NCBI GenBank assembly: GCA_046349515.1
Contig: JAXMCE010000001.1
Location: 1 to 64,000, forward strand
Reading direction: 5' to 3'
Length of the DNA: 64,000 nt
Origin: JBGPGW01 sp046349515
Lineage (GTDB): Bacteria; Pseudomonadota; Alphaproteobacteria; CADEGL01
The translations under genes were made by a program, and so were the position numbers. This document shows, in pieces, positions 45,471 through 54,239 of this stretch. How positions within the stretch are numbered: the first letter of the stretch is position 1; every line of letters starts with the position of its first letter. The notes beneath the pieces are model-generated. The model ran no database searches, was not told the origin of the DNA, and worked only from the letters and a program-made list of their open reading frames with translations.

Positions 45471-47066
45471 TCAGAACGGCAAGGGCGTCTCGAGCTCGAG
45501 GATCCACTTGTAGGTCCGGGACGGCGTCGCGTCGGTCAAGCCGAAGAGCAGCGAGCCGATGTATTTGAGCGTGAGCGGCTGCGCGCCGATGTTGAACTTG
45601 AACGCGCCGTTCACGGCCGGCCCGACCCGGTGGTCTTGTTGGTTGAGCGGACTGCTGTGGGTCACCTCGCCGATGTTGCCGAAGGCCTGGAAGCCGGGCT
45701 CGAGCTCGGGGAAGATCCGGTAGCGCGTGTGCACGCCATATTGGAACTCGGTGCCGCCCTCGGCCTTGCTGCCGATGGGCGACGGGAACAGCGCGTTGAT
45801 CGTCGTCGTGAGGTTGCCGAAGCTCTTCTCGACCAAGGGGCCGAAGGTGACTTCGTCCGCGACGTCGGTGAGAAACGCCTTCTCGTATTTGAGGAACATG
45901 CCGAAATCGAGCCAGTACTTGCCCGTCGGCAGGAGCTGGAACGTGTTCTCGAACTCGAAGGCATGGGAGCGCAACCGGTCGCCGGGCTCGCGCTCGAGCT
46001 CGTAGCCGAATTCAAACTTCCAATTGTCCGTGACGCCGTAGCCGAGCTCGTATTCGTAGTTGCGTTCGTTTCGCTTCGTCGGGTCCTTGTCCTTCGTGAC
46101 GAAGCCCTGGAACTCGAACTCGGCCTCGCCCTTCGTCACGACGGGACTGAAGACCTCGAAATCGGCCTTGGCGTGGCGCGGCAAGAGGTTCGCGGCGAGC
46201 GCGGCCGACAATGCGACGGCGAGAAGGGAGACGCGCGAAGGCGTGGCGATGGGACGCGGCTTTGGCTGCTGGCCCAGCAACTTCATGAGAGTGGCGATCA
46301 CGATGATGGTCCCCATGTAGAAGGCGATTTCGATGCCGCTCGGGCTCGCGGTGTAGCCGATGAGCGTGTGGAGGATCCGGCCGAGGACGTCGCGGTCGGA
46401 AAGCAAGCCGGTCGTGTCCCAGATCGCTTTGCCGAGCGGCGGCAGGAGATCGGCGCGCACGAGGAAATCCGCGCCCTGCGCCGCCATGCCGGCGGCGAGG
46501 AGGAGGATCATCCAGCTCGTGGCGGCGAAAAGGTGCCGGGTCGGGATGCGGAGAAGACCGAGATAGAGCGCGAGCCCGAGGATGGCGCCGCCCGCGAGTC
46601 CGAGAATGCCGCCGAGGATCATGCCCCAGCCGTCCGCACCCTCGCTGATCGCGATGCCGTAAAGGAAAAGGACGACTTCCGAGCCTTCGCGCAACACCGC
46701 GACGGCGACGACGATGGCGAGCGCATAGAGAGGCCGGTGTCCCGCGACGACGGCACGCCCCACCGCCCCCATCTCCGCGGCGATCGCGCGGCCATGGCGT
46801 CCCATCCAGATGTTGTGCCATGCGAGCATCGCGACAGCGGCGAAGAGGACCGCGGCATTGAACAGCTCCTGGCCCACGCCCTCGGCCATCGATGCCAACG
46901 CCTGGCCGAAGATCGCAACGGTGCCGGCGCCGAGCACGCCCGCGCCGACACCGGTCGCCACCCACCGCCCGCGTCCCGCGACTCCCTTCGTCGCCGCCAT
47001 GACGATGCCGACGATGAGCGCCGCCTCGAGGACCTCTCGGAAGACGATGATGAGGGTTGCAAGCAT
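45471..47066 (-). CDS. FTR1-family iron permease fused to a C-terminal beta-rich exported domain
   Basis: 531 residues in one frame. Residues 1-265 are an FTR1 ferric/ferrous permease with 7 likely TMs and the iron motifs FREVLEA (R10, E11, E14) and REGSE (R126-E130). Then MKLLGQQPKPRPIATPSR and a hydrophobic stretch VSLLAVALSAALAANLL ending RHAKA/DFEVF look like a signal peptide inside the protein. The last 230 residues are amphipathic beta strands (YEYELGYGVTDNWKFEFGYEL) resembling an outer-membrane barrel. It starts 30 bp after the cupredoxin gene, so iron uptake is the likely role. Whether the fusion stays intact or is cleaved is open. Confidence 0.87.
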   Translation of the reverse strand: MLATLIIVFREVLEAALIVGIVMAATKGVAGRGRWVATGVGAGVLGAGTVAIFGQALASMAEGVGQELFNAAVLFAAVAMLAWHNIWMGRHGRAIAAEMGAVGRAVVAGHRPLYALAIVVAVAVLREGSEVVLFLYGIAISEGADGWGMILGGILGLAGGAILGLALYLGLLRIPTRHLFAATSWMILLLAAGMAAQGADFLVRADLLPPLGKAIWDTTGLLSDRDVLGRILHTLIGYTASPSGIEIAFYMGTIIVIATLMKLLGQQPKPRPIATPSRVSLLAVALSAALAANLLPRHAKADFEVFSPVVTKGEAEFEFQGFVTKDKDPTKRNERNYEYELGYGVTDNWKFEFGYELEREPGDRLRSHAFEFENTFQLLPTGKYWLDFGMFLKYEKAFLTDVADEVTFGPLVEKSFGNLTTTINALFPSPIGSKAEGGTEFQYGVHTRYRIFPELEPGFQAFGNIGEVTHSSPLNQQDHRVGPAVNGAFKFNIGAQPLTLKYIGSLLFGLTDATPSRTYKWILELETPLPF

Positions 47067-47096
47067 GGGGGCGTCTCCGGGGACTCTCGCCAGGGC

Positions 47097-47438
47097 CTAT
47101 TTGACGACGATGACGCCCTTCGCCGTGTCCTGATGGAAATCGCCGAAGAACTTGTAGGACCCCGGCTTCAGCGGGCCGACATAGACCGCGACCTCGCCCC
47201 CGCCCGGGACGATCTTCTCGCGCCTGAGCTCGATGCTCTCGAACTCCTCAGGCGTCGGGTCCAGATTCTTGACGATGATCTTCACCTTCGTTCCGGCGGG
47301 CAGGATGAGTTCGGCCGGCTCGAAGCGATGGTCCTTGATGGTGAGGTTCGCGGTCGGCTCCTCCGCGGCGCTCGCCGTCGCTCTGAGGGTGCCTGCGCCT
47401 AGGAGTAGAATTGCAAGGACTAAGCCCAGCGTTCGCAT
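47097..47438 (-). CDS. Exported cupredoxin-domain protein of an iron-uptake operon
   Basis: 113 residues. The signal peptide MRTLGLVLAILLLGAGTLRATASA precedes a cupredoxin domain (FEPAELILPAGTKVKIIVKN, PGGGEVAVYVGPLKPGSYKFFGDFHQD). It resembles the EfeO/FtrB-type cupredoxins that oxidise or deliver iron to an FTR1 permease. No classic Cys copper ligand is present; the histidine HQD and acidic residues may serve. The start at 47438 is chosen because the signal begins there; 47459 and 47507 are longer frames. It is 30 bp before the FTR1 gene. Confidence 0.82.
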   Translation of the reverse strand: MRTLGLVLAILLLGAGTLRATASAAEEPTANLTIKDHRFEPAELILPAGTKVKIIVKNLDPTPEEFESIELRREKIVPGGGEVAVYVGPLKPGSYKFFGDFHQDTAKGVIVVK

Positions 47439-47488
47439 GGTAATTTTGCCTATATGCATATGGTTCTCATTCGCAGTTATATCGCTAT

Positions 47489-47503
47489 TGATAATTACTC
47501 GCA
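47489..47503. promoter_or_regulatory. Possible Fur-box-like site upstream of the iron-uptake operon
   Basis: TGATAATTACTCGCA lies about 50 bp upstream of the cupredoxin start. Its left half TGATAAT matches the 7-1-7 Fur consensus exactly; the right half matches at four of seven positions. The surrounding 47450-47510 is A/T-rich and likely holds the promoter. Only a tentative call. Confidence 0.3.
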
Positions 47504-47507
47504 ACAA

Positions 47508-47882
47508 AAAAGCGACGATCCCCCCCCCCTCGCCGGCTCGCGATGGGCGCCAAGCGCCCGCAATCCCACCGACGCGTGCTCGTGCCGGCCGCAGAGCCGC
47601 GACGCACGACCGCCAACGATTCGCCCGAAAGCGATGCTAGCCATGCTCTGTCGCGGGACGATGCCGGAGGCCCCAAAGATGCCAGAGGCCCCAGACTCGA
47701 ATCCCAGACTCGAATCCGGAGAACGGCCTGGCCTCTCCAGATGAGCCAGGACCTCGCGCGAGTGGGACTTTGAAGGAGGGCTAAAGGACCTTAAGCAAAT
47801 TTAACTTTTGTTAACCATTGCATCCTATGGTACCTCAACGTGCAACAAGGGCGATGAACGCCCGTGGGTGGGGATCTTGAGA
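47508..47882. other. Intergenic region with C-tract and tandem repeats
   Basis: Holds a run of ten C near 47520-47529 and, at 47660-47715, two short tandem direct duplications (18-mer and 13-mer). An A/T-rich segment at about 47780-47835 precedes a small gene. No larger gene was recognised. Confidence 0.4.
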
Positions 47883-48026
47883 ATGGCCGAAACAAAACTT
47901 GCGCTTGGCGCGACACTCTTTCTCGCATTGATGCTCCTCGTGGGCGCGCTGCTCACGGAGGCGCCGGACTCGGCGGCCGCGAACGCGCCGACCAATCCGA
48001 CGCAGACGAGCGAAGCGCAGCGCTGA
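47883..48026 (+). CDS. Small single-TM protein (tentative)
   Basis: 47 residues: a lysine-containing start, one hydrophobic helix (LALGATLFLALMLLVGALL) and a polar Ala/Asn/Thr-rich tail. The preceding 60 bp are A/T-rich and could supply a promoter. The ATG at 47883 has only a weak ribosome site. The reading frame is short enough to be chance, but the single TM is striking. Function unknown. Confidence 0.4.
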   Translation: MAETKLALGATLFLALMLLVGALLTEAPDSAAANAPTNPTQTSEAQR

Positions 48027-48097
48027 TTGTCTCCTGCCGGAAGCGGTGACGCCGCATCCGGCCTCAGCAAGGCGATGGTATCGAAACGTCGATCCGC

Positions 48098-49030
48098 TCA
48101 GCGGAAGCGCGGAAGCACGCGCTCGGCGAACCGCTCGATCTGGCCCGGCACCTCGGCGAGCGGGCTCACCGGATTGACGACGAACTCGACGACGCCCGCC
48201 GCCTGGTAGCTTTCGATCACGCGCGCGCAATCCTCCGCAGTGCCGAAGGGAAAGCGCGCATCGTTCGGAAATTTGACCGCGTAGCCGTAACGCTCGCTCA
48301 AGGTCTTCTCGACGATCGCCTGCGCCTCGGCACGGCTTCCCGCCATGCAGTAATAGAGGTGCACGGCCGGCACGATGGATGAGGGATCCCTCCCCGCCTC
48401 CGCCGCCGTCTTTCTCAGCAGCGACAACTGCGCCGTGTAGCGCTCGACGCCTTCGCTGATGGGGACGAAGCCATCGCCGAAACGCGCCGCGCGTCTGACA
48501 GCGCCGTCCGATCCGCCGCCGATCCAGATGGGCGGATGCGGCTTCCGCACCGGCACAGGATGCATGTACGTGTCCTCGAAGCTGTAGAAGCGGCCGCGGT
48601 GGCTCACGCGCTCGCCCGACCAGAGCGCCTTCATAACCGCGATCTGCTCATCGCAGCGCGCGCCGCGCTCGCGCTGGTCGATGCCGATCATCCGGTAGTC
48701 GGCCGGCTGGGACAGCGTCGAGCCGCCGACGCCGATGCCGAGGACGAACCGCCCGCCCGAGAGCCGATCGATCGAAGCGGCGGCCTTGGCGAGATGGGCC
48801 GGATGGCGGAGCGGCGCGATGATGACGCAGCTTCCGACCGTGATGCGCTCGCTTCCCGCTGCGAGGCCGGCCAGCGCCACGAACGGATCGAGATTGGCCA
48901 ACTGGTTGACGAGACCGTCGGTCATCCAGACCGCGTCATAACCGAGCCTCTCGATGAGGGCCGCGTAGCGCGCGGGCGCGATCACGTCATGCAAACGGCT
49001 GTAAATGGCGCCGAATCGAGGCTTGGTCAT
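48098..49030 (-). CDS. LLM-class flavin-dependent oxidoreductase
   Basis: 310 residues, luciferase-like barrel. RYAALIERLGYDAVWMTDGL, VGSCVIIAPLRHPAHLAKAAASIDRLSGGRFVLGIGVGG and PPIWIGGGSDGAVRRAARFGDGFVP are diagnostic, closest to F420/FMN-dependent members. Substrate unknown. It lies between the small TM gene and the second M24 gene, which is divergent. Confidence 0.9.
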   Translation of the reverse strand: MTKPRFGAIYSRLHDVIAPARYAALIERLGYDAVWMTDGLVNQLANLDPFVALAGLAAGSERITVGSCVIIAPLRHPAHLAKAAASIDRLSGGRFVLGIGVGGSTLSQPADYRMIGIDQRERGARCDEQIAVMKALWSGERVSHRGRFYSFEDTYMHPVPVRKPHPPIWIGGGSDGAVRRAARFGDGFVPISEGVERYTAQLSLLRKTAAEAGRDPSSIVPAVHLYYCMAGSRAEAQAIVEKTLSERYGYAVKFPNDARFPFGTAEDCARVIESYQAAGVVEFVVNPVSPLAEVPGQIERFAERVLPRFR

Positions 49031-49219
49031 CGATCCCCCCAGTGGTCGTGGGCCTATTACGGTCCCCCGGGAACTCTAGGCCCGGAACTCCGCCCCTAAC
49101 AGCCCGGTATTGCTGGCCAATCCACGCTCGGCTCGATTGGGGGCGGGCAGTTGCGCTACTCTCGCACCCCACGCTGCCCATTCCGGCGCCGCTCTCCCTA
49201 CGCCCGAGGAAACCCCGCC

Positions 49220-50413
49220 ATGCCAGGCCCAACGACCGTCCGCCGAGAGCCGCCAAAGTTCACGCGCGCCGAATATGAAGGGCGGATCGAACGCGCCCGC
49301 GCGCTCATGACCGAGGACAAGCTCGACGGCATGCTGGTCACGGCCGAGCCGACGCTTCCCTACTTCTCCGGCCTCGAGAGCCAGATCGCCTGGGTGAGCC
49401 CGTCGCGCCCCTGGCACCTGCTCCTGCCGCGCGACGGCGATCCGGTGGCGATCATCCCGGCGGCCGGTGTGCGCGAATGGAGCGAGACGTCGTGGATCAA
49501 GGACGTGCGCACCTGGCGCTCGCCCAATCCTGCGAACGAGGGTCTCGATCTCCTGGCCAGCGCCATCAAGTCGCTCAGGCGGAGCTTCAACCGGATCGGT
49601 GCCGAGCTCGGCCAGGAGGCGCGGCTCATCATGGCGCCCGGCGACCTCATGCGCCTCAAGGAGATGATCGGGCCCATCGAGATGCGCGACTGCCAGTCGA
49701 TCATCCGGCGCCTGCGCTTCGTGAAATCCAAGGCCGAGATCGCGCACCTGAAGCACATCGCGACGATCGCATCGGACGCGTTCGAAGATTTGCCCAAACT
49801 GTTCAAGCTCGGCATGACCGATTCGGCGCTCCTGCGAGCGCTCGCGGCCGACATCTTCCTCCGCGGCGCCGACAAGGTGCCCTACATGGTGATCGGCTCG
49901 GGCAAGGGCGGCTATGATTCGACGAATCTCGGGCCCATCGGGCACAAATTCGCCAAGGGCGACGTCTTCCAGATCGACACGGGCTCGCGCTGGGGCGCCT
50001 ATTTCTGCGACTTCTGCCGCAACTACGCGGTGGGCAAGCCCTCCGACGACGTCGTGCGGGCCTACGACACGCTGTGGCGCGCGACGGAAGCAGGCATCAA
50101 GGCCGCCATTCCGGGCTCGACTTCGGCCGATCTCTTCCGCGCCCAGGCCAAGGTGATCGAGGGCGCGGGCTACGCGGTGAGCGATGGCGGACGCATGGGC
50201 CATGGGCTCGGGCGCAACTTGACCGAGCCGCCGTCGAACAAGCCCGATGACAAGACCGTGCTCGTGCCGGGCGCCGCCATGACGATCGAGCCGATGCTCA
50301 AGTTCGGCAAGGGCAAGATCATGGTCCACGAGGAGAACCTCGTCGTGACCGAGAGCGGGGCCAAGCTCCTCACCAAGCGCGCGCCGCGCGAGATCTGGGT
50401 GCTGAAAGCCTAG
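49220..50413 (+). CDS. M24-family metallohydrolase (Xaa-Pro peptidase/creatinase type), copy 2
   Basis: 397 residues. It is a close homologue of the 44249-45460 gene throughout (RARALMTEDKLDGMLVT, WVSPSRPWHLLLPRDGD, DTGSRWGAYFCDFCRN, MGHGLGRNL, MTIEPM, VHEENLVV). The metal residues are kept. The residue after the second DF pair is Cys (FCRN) here and Asp (FDRN) in copy 1. The start ATG has GAGGAAA upstream. It is divergent from the LLM gene with 189 bp between starts. Confidence 0.88.
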   Translation: MPGPTTVRREPPKFTRAEYEGRIERARALMTEDKLDGMLVTAEPTLPYFSGLESQIAWVSPSRPWHLLLPRDGDPVAIIPAAGVREWSETSWIKDVRTWRSPNPANEGLDLLASAIKSLRRSFNRIGAELGQEARLIMAPGDLMRLKEMIGPIEMRDCQSIIRRLRFVKSKAEIAHLKHIATIASDAFEDLPKLFKLGMTDSALLRALAADIFLRGADKVPYMVIGSGKGGYDSTNLGPIGHKFAKGDVFQIDTGSRWGAYFCDFCRNYAVGKPSDDVVRAYDTLWRATEAGIKAAIPGSTSADLFRAQAKVIEGAGYAVSDGGRMGHGLGRNLTEPPSNKPDDKTVLVPGAAMTIEPMLKFGKGKIMVHEENLVVTESGAKLLTKRAPREIWVLKA

Positions 50414-50751
50414 CGGCATCGTCAGGCGCCGATCTTCATGCCTCGGTAGCCGTTCGCGACCCCCTCCTTTCCTCCCCCTTGCAGGGGGAGGGAGAAAAAA
50501 GGACGACGCAGTCGCACTGTCTCTGCCGTTCTCTCCACTCATGGGTAGAGCCGATCACCGCGTCGGCACTGCAAGAAGACGAATCGCCCCACAGCGCCGG
50601 GGACGGCCGGAGACGACAACCGCGATTCCCTTGACCCTCCCCCTGCAAGGGGGAGGGACGAGCGAAGCGAGCGGGTGGGGGTAAACGGCGTGGAATGTCC
50701 TTCGTTGTTCTCCGCCGTGGCGCGAATTTGAGGCTGCCGCCTTGCTCCCCG
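50414..50751. repeat. Intergenic region carrying two inverted copies of a CCCTCCCCC palindrome
   Basis: CCTCCCCCTTGCAGGGGGAGG lies at about 50471-50491. The reverse-complement element CCCTCCCCCTGCAAGGGGGA (50635 onward, extending to GGG) lies at 50635-50657. They face each other about 140 bp apart. Each is itself a near-perfect palindrome able to form a hairpin. A related element is at 58584-58692. No gene was recognised in the region. Confidence 0.7.
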
Positions 50752-51348
50752 CTACAGCGTGAGTCCGGCCGGGACCGGCACGTTGAGCTCGCTCTTGACG
50801 CGGCGCGAGGTCGCAAGGTCGCGCGACCATTCGTAGAAGATGCCCTTGACGGAAGTGACGGTCACGCCCGCGTCGCGCAGACGCCGCAAGCCATGCTCGT
50901 GGTGCGGCATCGGTGACGAGCACGCATCGTCGATGACGACCGAGCGATAGCCGGCGGCCTCGAGACCCAAGGCCGAATGGGCGATGCACACGTCGGTCTC
51001 GAGCCCCACGAGGACCACGGTGCCGCGGCCGATTCGCTCGACCTCGTCCTTGATGTCCTTCTGGCGGTCGAGGCCGTAGATCATCTTGTTGAAGATCGTC
51101 GTGCCCGTGGGAAGGAGGCTCGACAGCTCGGGCATCAGGGGGCCGTTCCTGTCCACGTCCTCCGCCGTCGCGAGGATGGGAATGCCGAGAGCGCGCGCGA
51201 CACGCATCAGCCAGCCGATGCGCGCGACGAGCGGCCCCCGCTCATGGAGAGGCAGCCGGTCGACGAAAAACTGCTGCACGTCGATGACGGCGAGACACGA
51301 CTGGTCGCGCTCGACGATGCCCTGCTTGTTGCCGCGATCGATTGCCAT
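50752..51348 (-). CDS. Isochorismatase-family cysteine hydrolase
   Basis: 198 residues. The catalytic triad is D23 (AVIDVQQ), K88 (IFNKMIYG) and C121 (GLETDVCIAHSA), with the cis-peptide segment VLVGLETDV typical of the family. Members hydrolyse amides such as nicotinamide, N-carbamoylsarcosine or biuret. Substrate unknown here. GGAGGGAG lies just upstream of the ATG at 51348. Confidence 0.9.
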   Translation of the reverse strand: MAIDRGNKQGIVERDQSCLAVIDVQQFFVDRLPLHERGPLVARIGWLMRVARALGIPILATAEDVDRNGPLMPELSSLLPTGTTIFNKMIYGLDRQKDIKDEVERIGRGTVVLVGLETDVCIAHSALGLEAAGYRSVVIDDACSSPMPHHEHGLRRLRDAGVTVTSVKGIFYEWSRDLATSRRVKSELNVPVPAGLTL

Positions 51349-51428
51349 GGGCTCCCTCCCGTTCTAGCCACCCGGTGCGACGGCCACTATGCCGCGCCGC
51401 CTCGCCGAGGCCAATGGTCGCGGGCCGC

Positions 51429-51977
51429 TCACCGCTTCTTCCCCCAGTAGACCTGGTGGGCGTAGGTCCGGCCATCGGGCAGCTTGTTGAACTCATCCAT
51501 GCTCATCTCGGCGCGGGGGAAGACAGGGTACTCGAAAGGCCAGGCGTTCTTGAGCCAACGCTTGGTGAAGGCGAGCACGTCCGCTTCGAGATCGTCGCCG
51601 GCATCGGTCACCCAGAGATAGACCACGACGTCGTGGTCCCGCTTGGGGCTCGGCATCAGGTAGACGCAGCCCCGATAGGACGGCCGCGTCGAGTCCTTGC
51701 CGCGGATCACATAGGTGAAGCTCGTCCGCTTGTAGAACTCCTGCTCGTGCCAGCCGAGCTGCTGCATGTTGTAGTGGAGATCGTACCGTCCCTTGCCCGA
51801 CAGGTCGGGCTCGTCCGAGAAGGCCGCGAGATGTCCGCGGTAGTCCTGCATGATCGCGGCGTAGTCTTCTGGCGCGTCCTTCAAGCGAAGCGGGTGAAGG
51901 TGGAATTTCGGGTGATCGGCGACCTCGGGCACCGCGAAGTCGTCGGGCACCAATCTGACACGGAATACGATCTGCAC
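51429..51977 (-). CDS. Uncharacterised protein (possible acetyltransferase-like)
   Basis: 182 residues from a GTG at 51977 with GGGAGG about 9 bp upstream; longer frames start at 52172. The sequence FRVRLVPDDFAVPEVADHPKF, SFTYVIRGKDSTRPSYRGCVYL and DHDVVVYLWVTDAGDDLEADVL has the strand pattern of GNAT-type folds, but the acetyl-CoA loop is not convincing and I do not claim the family. Cytoplasmic. It lies between the isochorismatase gene and the divergent desaturase. Confidence 0.6.
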   Translation of the reverse strand: MQIVFRVRLVPDDFAVPEVADHPKFHLHPLRLKDAPEDYAAIMQDYRGHLAAFSDEPDLSGKGRYDLHYNMQQLGWHEQEFYKRTSFTYVIRGKDSTRPSYRGCVYLMPSPKRDHDVVVYLWVTDAGDDLEADVLAFTKRWLKNAWPFEYPVFPRAEMSMDEFNKLPDGRTYAHQVYWGKKR

Positions 51978-52214
51978 CGATGGCCCCTCCCAGGAATGCG
52001 CGCGGGGCGCGCCGACGGCTGCGCCACCCCTGCCCGCGTCGACCCTCGCTCGAGGAGAAATTGTAGCCCATTCCCGGCGCAGATCGGCTACCGCAGACGC
52101 GAAAGCCGGCGGCACGCCCGGCCGCGCCTCTCGTTCCAGCCTGCGTCTTCTTGTGGCATACTTCCCCTTCAACCGGTCTCGCTAAGGATGGCGGCCGGCA
52201 TTGAGGATCGTGCG

Positions 52215-53213
52215 ATGCAGGTGGACGATTTTGTCGGTGTCCGGAACGTGCTCGAGCCGCGGCGTTTGCGCGAGCTGTCGGAGCGTTCGGATACGAAGGG
52301 CCTGTTTCAGGCCGCGACCCATCTAGGCGCCATCGCGGCGACAACGACGGCGCTCGCGCTTACCTGGGGCACATGGTGGGCGGCGCCCTTCTTCTTCCTC
52401 CAGGGCATCCTCCTCGTCCAGCTCTACGCGGCGGAGCATGAGTGCTATCACGCGACCGCGTTCAAGAGCCGGTGGTTGAACGACTGGTTCGGCCGCCTCT
52501 TCGGCTTCATCAACTTCTATCCGAGCGACTACGACAAGTGGCAGCACTTCGCCCATCACCGCCACACGCAGGATTGGGAGAAGGACACCGAGTTGTTGAA
52601 GCGAAAGCCCTACACCTCGCCTTGGCAGCTGGTGTGGGTGCTCTCGGGCCTGCCGTTCTTCTACTACCGATTGAAGTCGATCATCGGCCACGCGGTGCGC
52701 CACATCCCGGAGAAGGTGTTCACGCCCAAACAGACGGAGATCCTCGTCCTCTCCGCGCGGCTTCACCTGCTCGGCTATGCGCTCATCGCGGCGAGCGCCG
52801 TCGCGATGGAGTCGTGGTGGCCGCTCATCTACTGGGTGGGGCCGATGGTCTCGGCCAAGTGGGTCTACTGGCTCCAGGGCATCAGCGAGCACACGGCGAC
52901 GACGCACTATCCGAACACGCTGCTCAACACGCGCACCTTCAAGACCAACGCCTTCATGCGCTGGGTGCACTGGAACATGGTCTATCACACGGTGCACCAC
53001 ACCTTCCCGAGCGTGCCGTTCCACCGCCTGCCGGAATTACACCGGGAAGTCTCGGCGAAATATCCGCACCCGCTGCCGGTCGTGACCTATTGGGGGTGCT
53101 TCATGATGCTCTTCCGCGAGCTCCGGCGCGGGCGGACCGAGCACGACATGGTGAGAGACGCAGACGCCGCCTTCGCCGCGCGGATGGGATTGCAGGCGAA
53201 AGCGGCGGAGTAG
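52215..53213 (+). CDS. Membrane fatty acid desaturase-type di-iron enzyme
   Basis: 332 residues from an ATG at 52215 (GAGG 9-12 bp upstream); an ATG at 52188 would add 9. The three histidine boxes are complete: HECYH, HFAHHRH and HTVHH. Several long hydrophobic segments lie between them. The enzyme would introduce a double bond or hydroxyl in a lipid or small substrate in the membrane. It stands alone, convergent with the nitrilase-type gene. Confidence 0.88.
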   Translation: MQVDDFVGVRNVLEPRRLRELSERSDTKGLFQAATHLGAIAATTTALALTWGTWWAAPFFFLQGILLVQLYAAEHECYHATAFKSRWLNDWFGRLFGFINFYPSDYDKWQHFAHHRHTQDWEKDTELLKRKPYTSPWQLVWVLSGLPFFYYRLKSIIGHAVRHIPEKVFTPKQTEILVLSARLHLLGYALIAASAVAMESWWPLIYWVGPMVSAKWVYWLQGISEHTATTHYPNTLLNTRTFKTNAFMRWVHWNMVYHTVHHTFPSVPFHRLPELHREVSAKYPHPLPVVTYWGCFMMLFRELRRGRTEHDMVRDADAAFAARMGLQAKAAE

Positions 53214-53252
53214 CGGCGTCTTTTCGGAACGTCTGTGCGGTAGAGCGGACGG

Positions 53253-54083
53253 CTAGACCCGCCCGATCACATCTTCGGATTCCTCGGCGATGGGCCCGTA
53301 GAGGTCGGGACGCCGGTCGCGGAGAATGGGGAAGCGCCGGCGCGCCTCGATGACCTTCTCGCGGTCGATCTCGGCGAAGAGGATTTTCTCGTTCTTCGAA
53401 TCCGCCGAGTCGAGCACGACGCCCGTCGGATCGGCGATGAGACTCAAGCCCCCGAAATTCCAGCCGTCGTCGAGGCCGACCTTGTTGGCGGCGACGAGAT
53501 AGGCGCCGTTCTCGAAGGCGCGGGTGCGCAGGATCTCCTGGTACATGTGCGTGCGCGTCGTGGCGTAGGGCGCGAGCAGGAGCTCGGCGCCATTCACGGT
53601 CAGCACACGCGCCGTCTCGGGGAACATCATGTCGTAGCAGATGCCGATCCCGACGCGCCACTCGCCGAACGCATAGGTCGGCAGCTTCGAGCCATAACGG
53701 AAATAGAGCTTCTCGAGACTCTTCACCGCCGCCGGGTGGATCTTCCGGAACTTGAAGCGGATGGCGCCGTCGGGATCGACGTGCATGGCCGTGTCGAAGA
53801 GAAGCCCCGGCTGCTCCATCTCGTAGATGGTGGCGATGACGTGCACCTTGTTCTTCCGCGCGCAGTCGCGAATGGCCGTCATGGTGTAGCCGTCCTGGGG
53901 CTCGGCGAGCGCGCAATACTTCGTGTCCCAGTACTGGGCGAAGTAGATGGTGTTGAAAAACTCGGGCAGGAGCACGAGCTCGGCGCCGTGCGTCTTCACT
54001 GCTTCCTCGACATAGGCGCAGGCCTTGGCGACGTTCGCGTCCCGATCGGGCGTGCTGCCCATCTGAACGGCTGCGATCTTCAT
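53253..54083 (-). CDS. Nitrilase-superfamily carbon-nitrogen hydrolase
   Basis: 276 residues. The catalytic triad is E41 (LLPEFF), K114 (FRKIHP) and C149 (GICYDMMFPE). The middle region ELLLAPYATTRTHMYQEILRTRAFENGAYLVAANKVG is typical of amidases and carbamoylases of the superfamily. The start at 54083 is chosen over a GTG at 54095. Amide substrate unknown. It is divergent from the Rieske oxygenase gene, with 156 bp between the starts. Confidence 0.9.
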   Translation of the reverse strand: MKIAAVQMGSTPDRDANVAKACAYVEEAVKTHGAELVLLPEFFNTIYFAQYWDTKYCALAEPQDGYTMTAIRDCARKNKVHVIATIYEMEQPGLLFDTAMHVDPDGAIRFKFRKIHPAAVKSLEKLYFRYGSKLPTYAFGEWRVGIGICYDMMFPETARVLTVNGAELLLAPYATTRTHMYQEILRTRAFENGAYLVAANKVGLDDGWNFGGLSLIADPTGVVLDSADSKNEKILFAEIDREKVIEARRRFPILRDRRPDLYGPIAEESEDVIGRV

Positions 54084-54239
54084 GGCGGTCTCCACCCCTC
54101 ACCTGTTCCGGCCACGATGGCCTGAGACCGCCGCCGAGACAAGGGCCCGGCCCCGACCTGCGGGGCGGGCATCCCTGGCGACCTTTTGATATAGTGGCGC
54201 CACACGCGCGAGTTGCGCCGATCCGTGATGGAGCCGCCG

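Noticed and set aside
47520..47529. C10 tract as a phase-variable switch
   Set aside because: It is not inside a gene or a recognisable promoter spacer.
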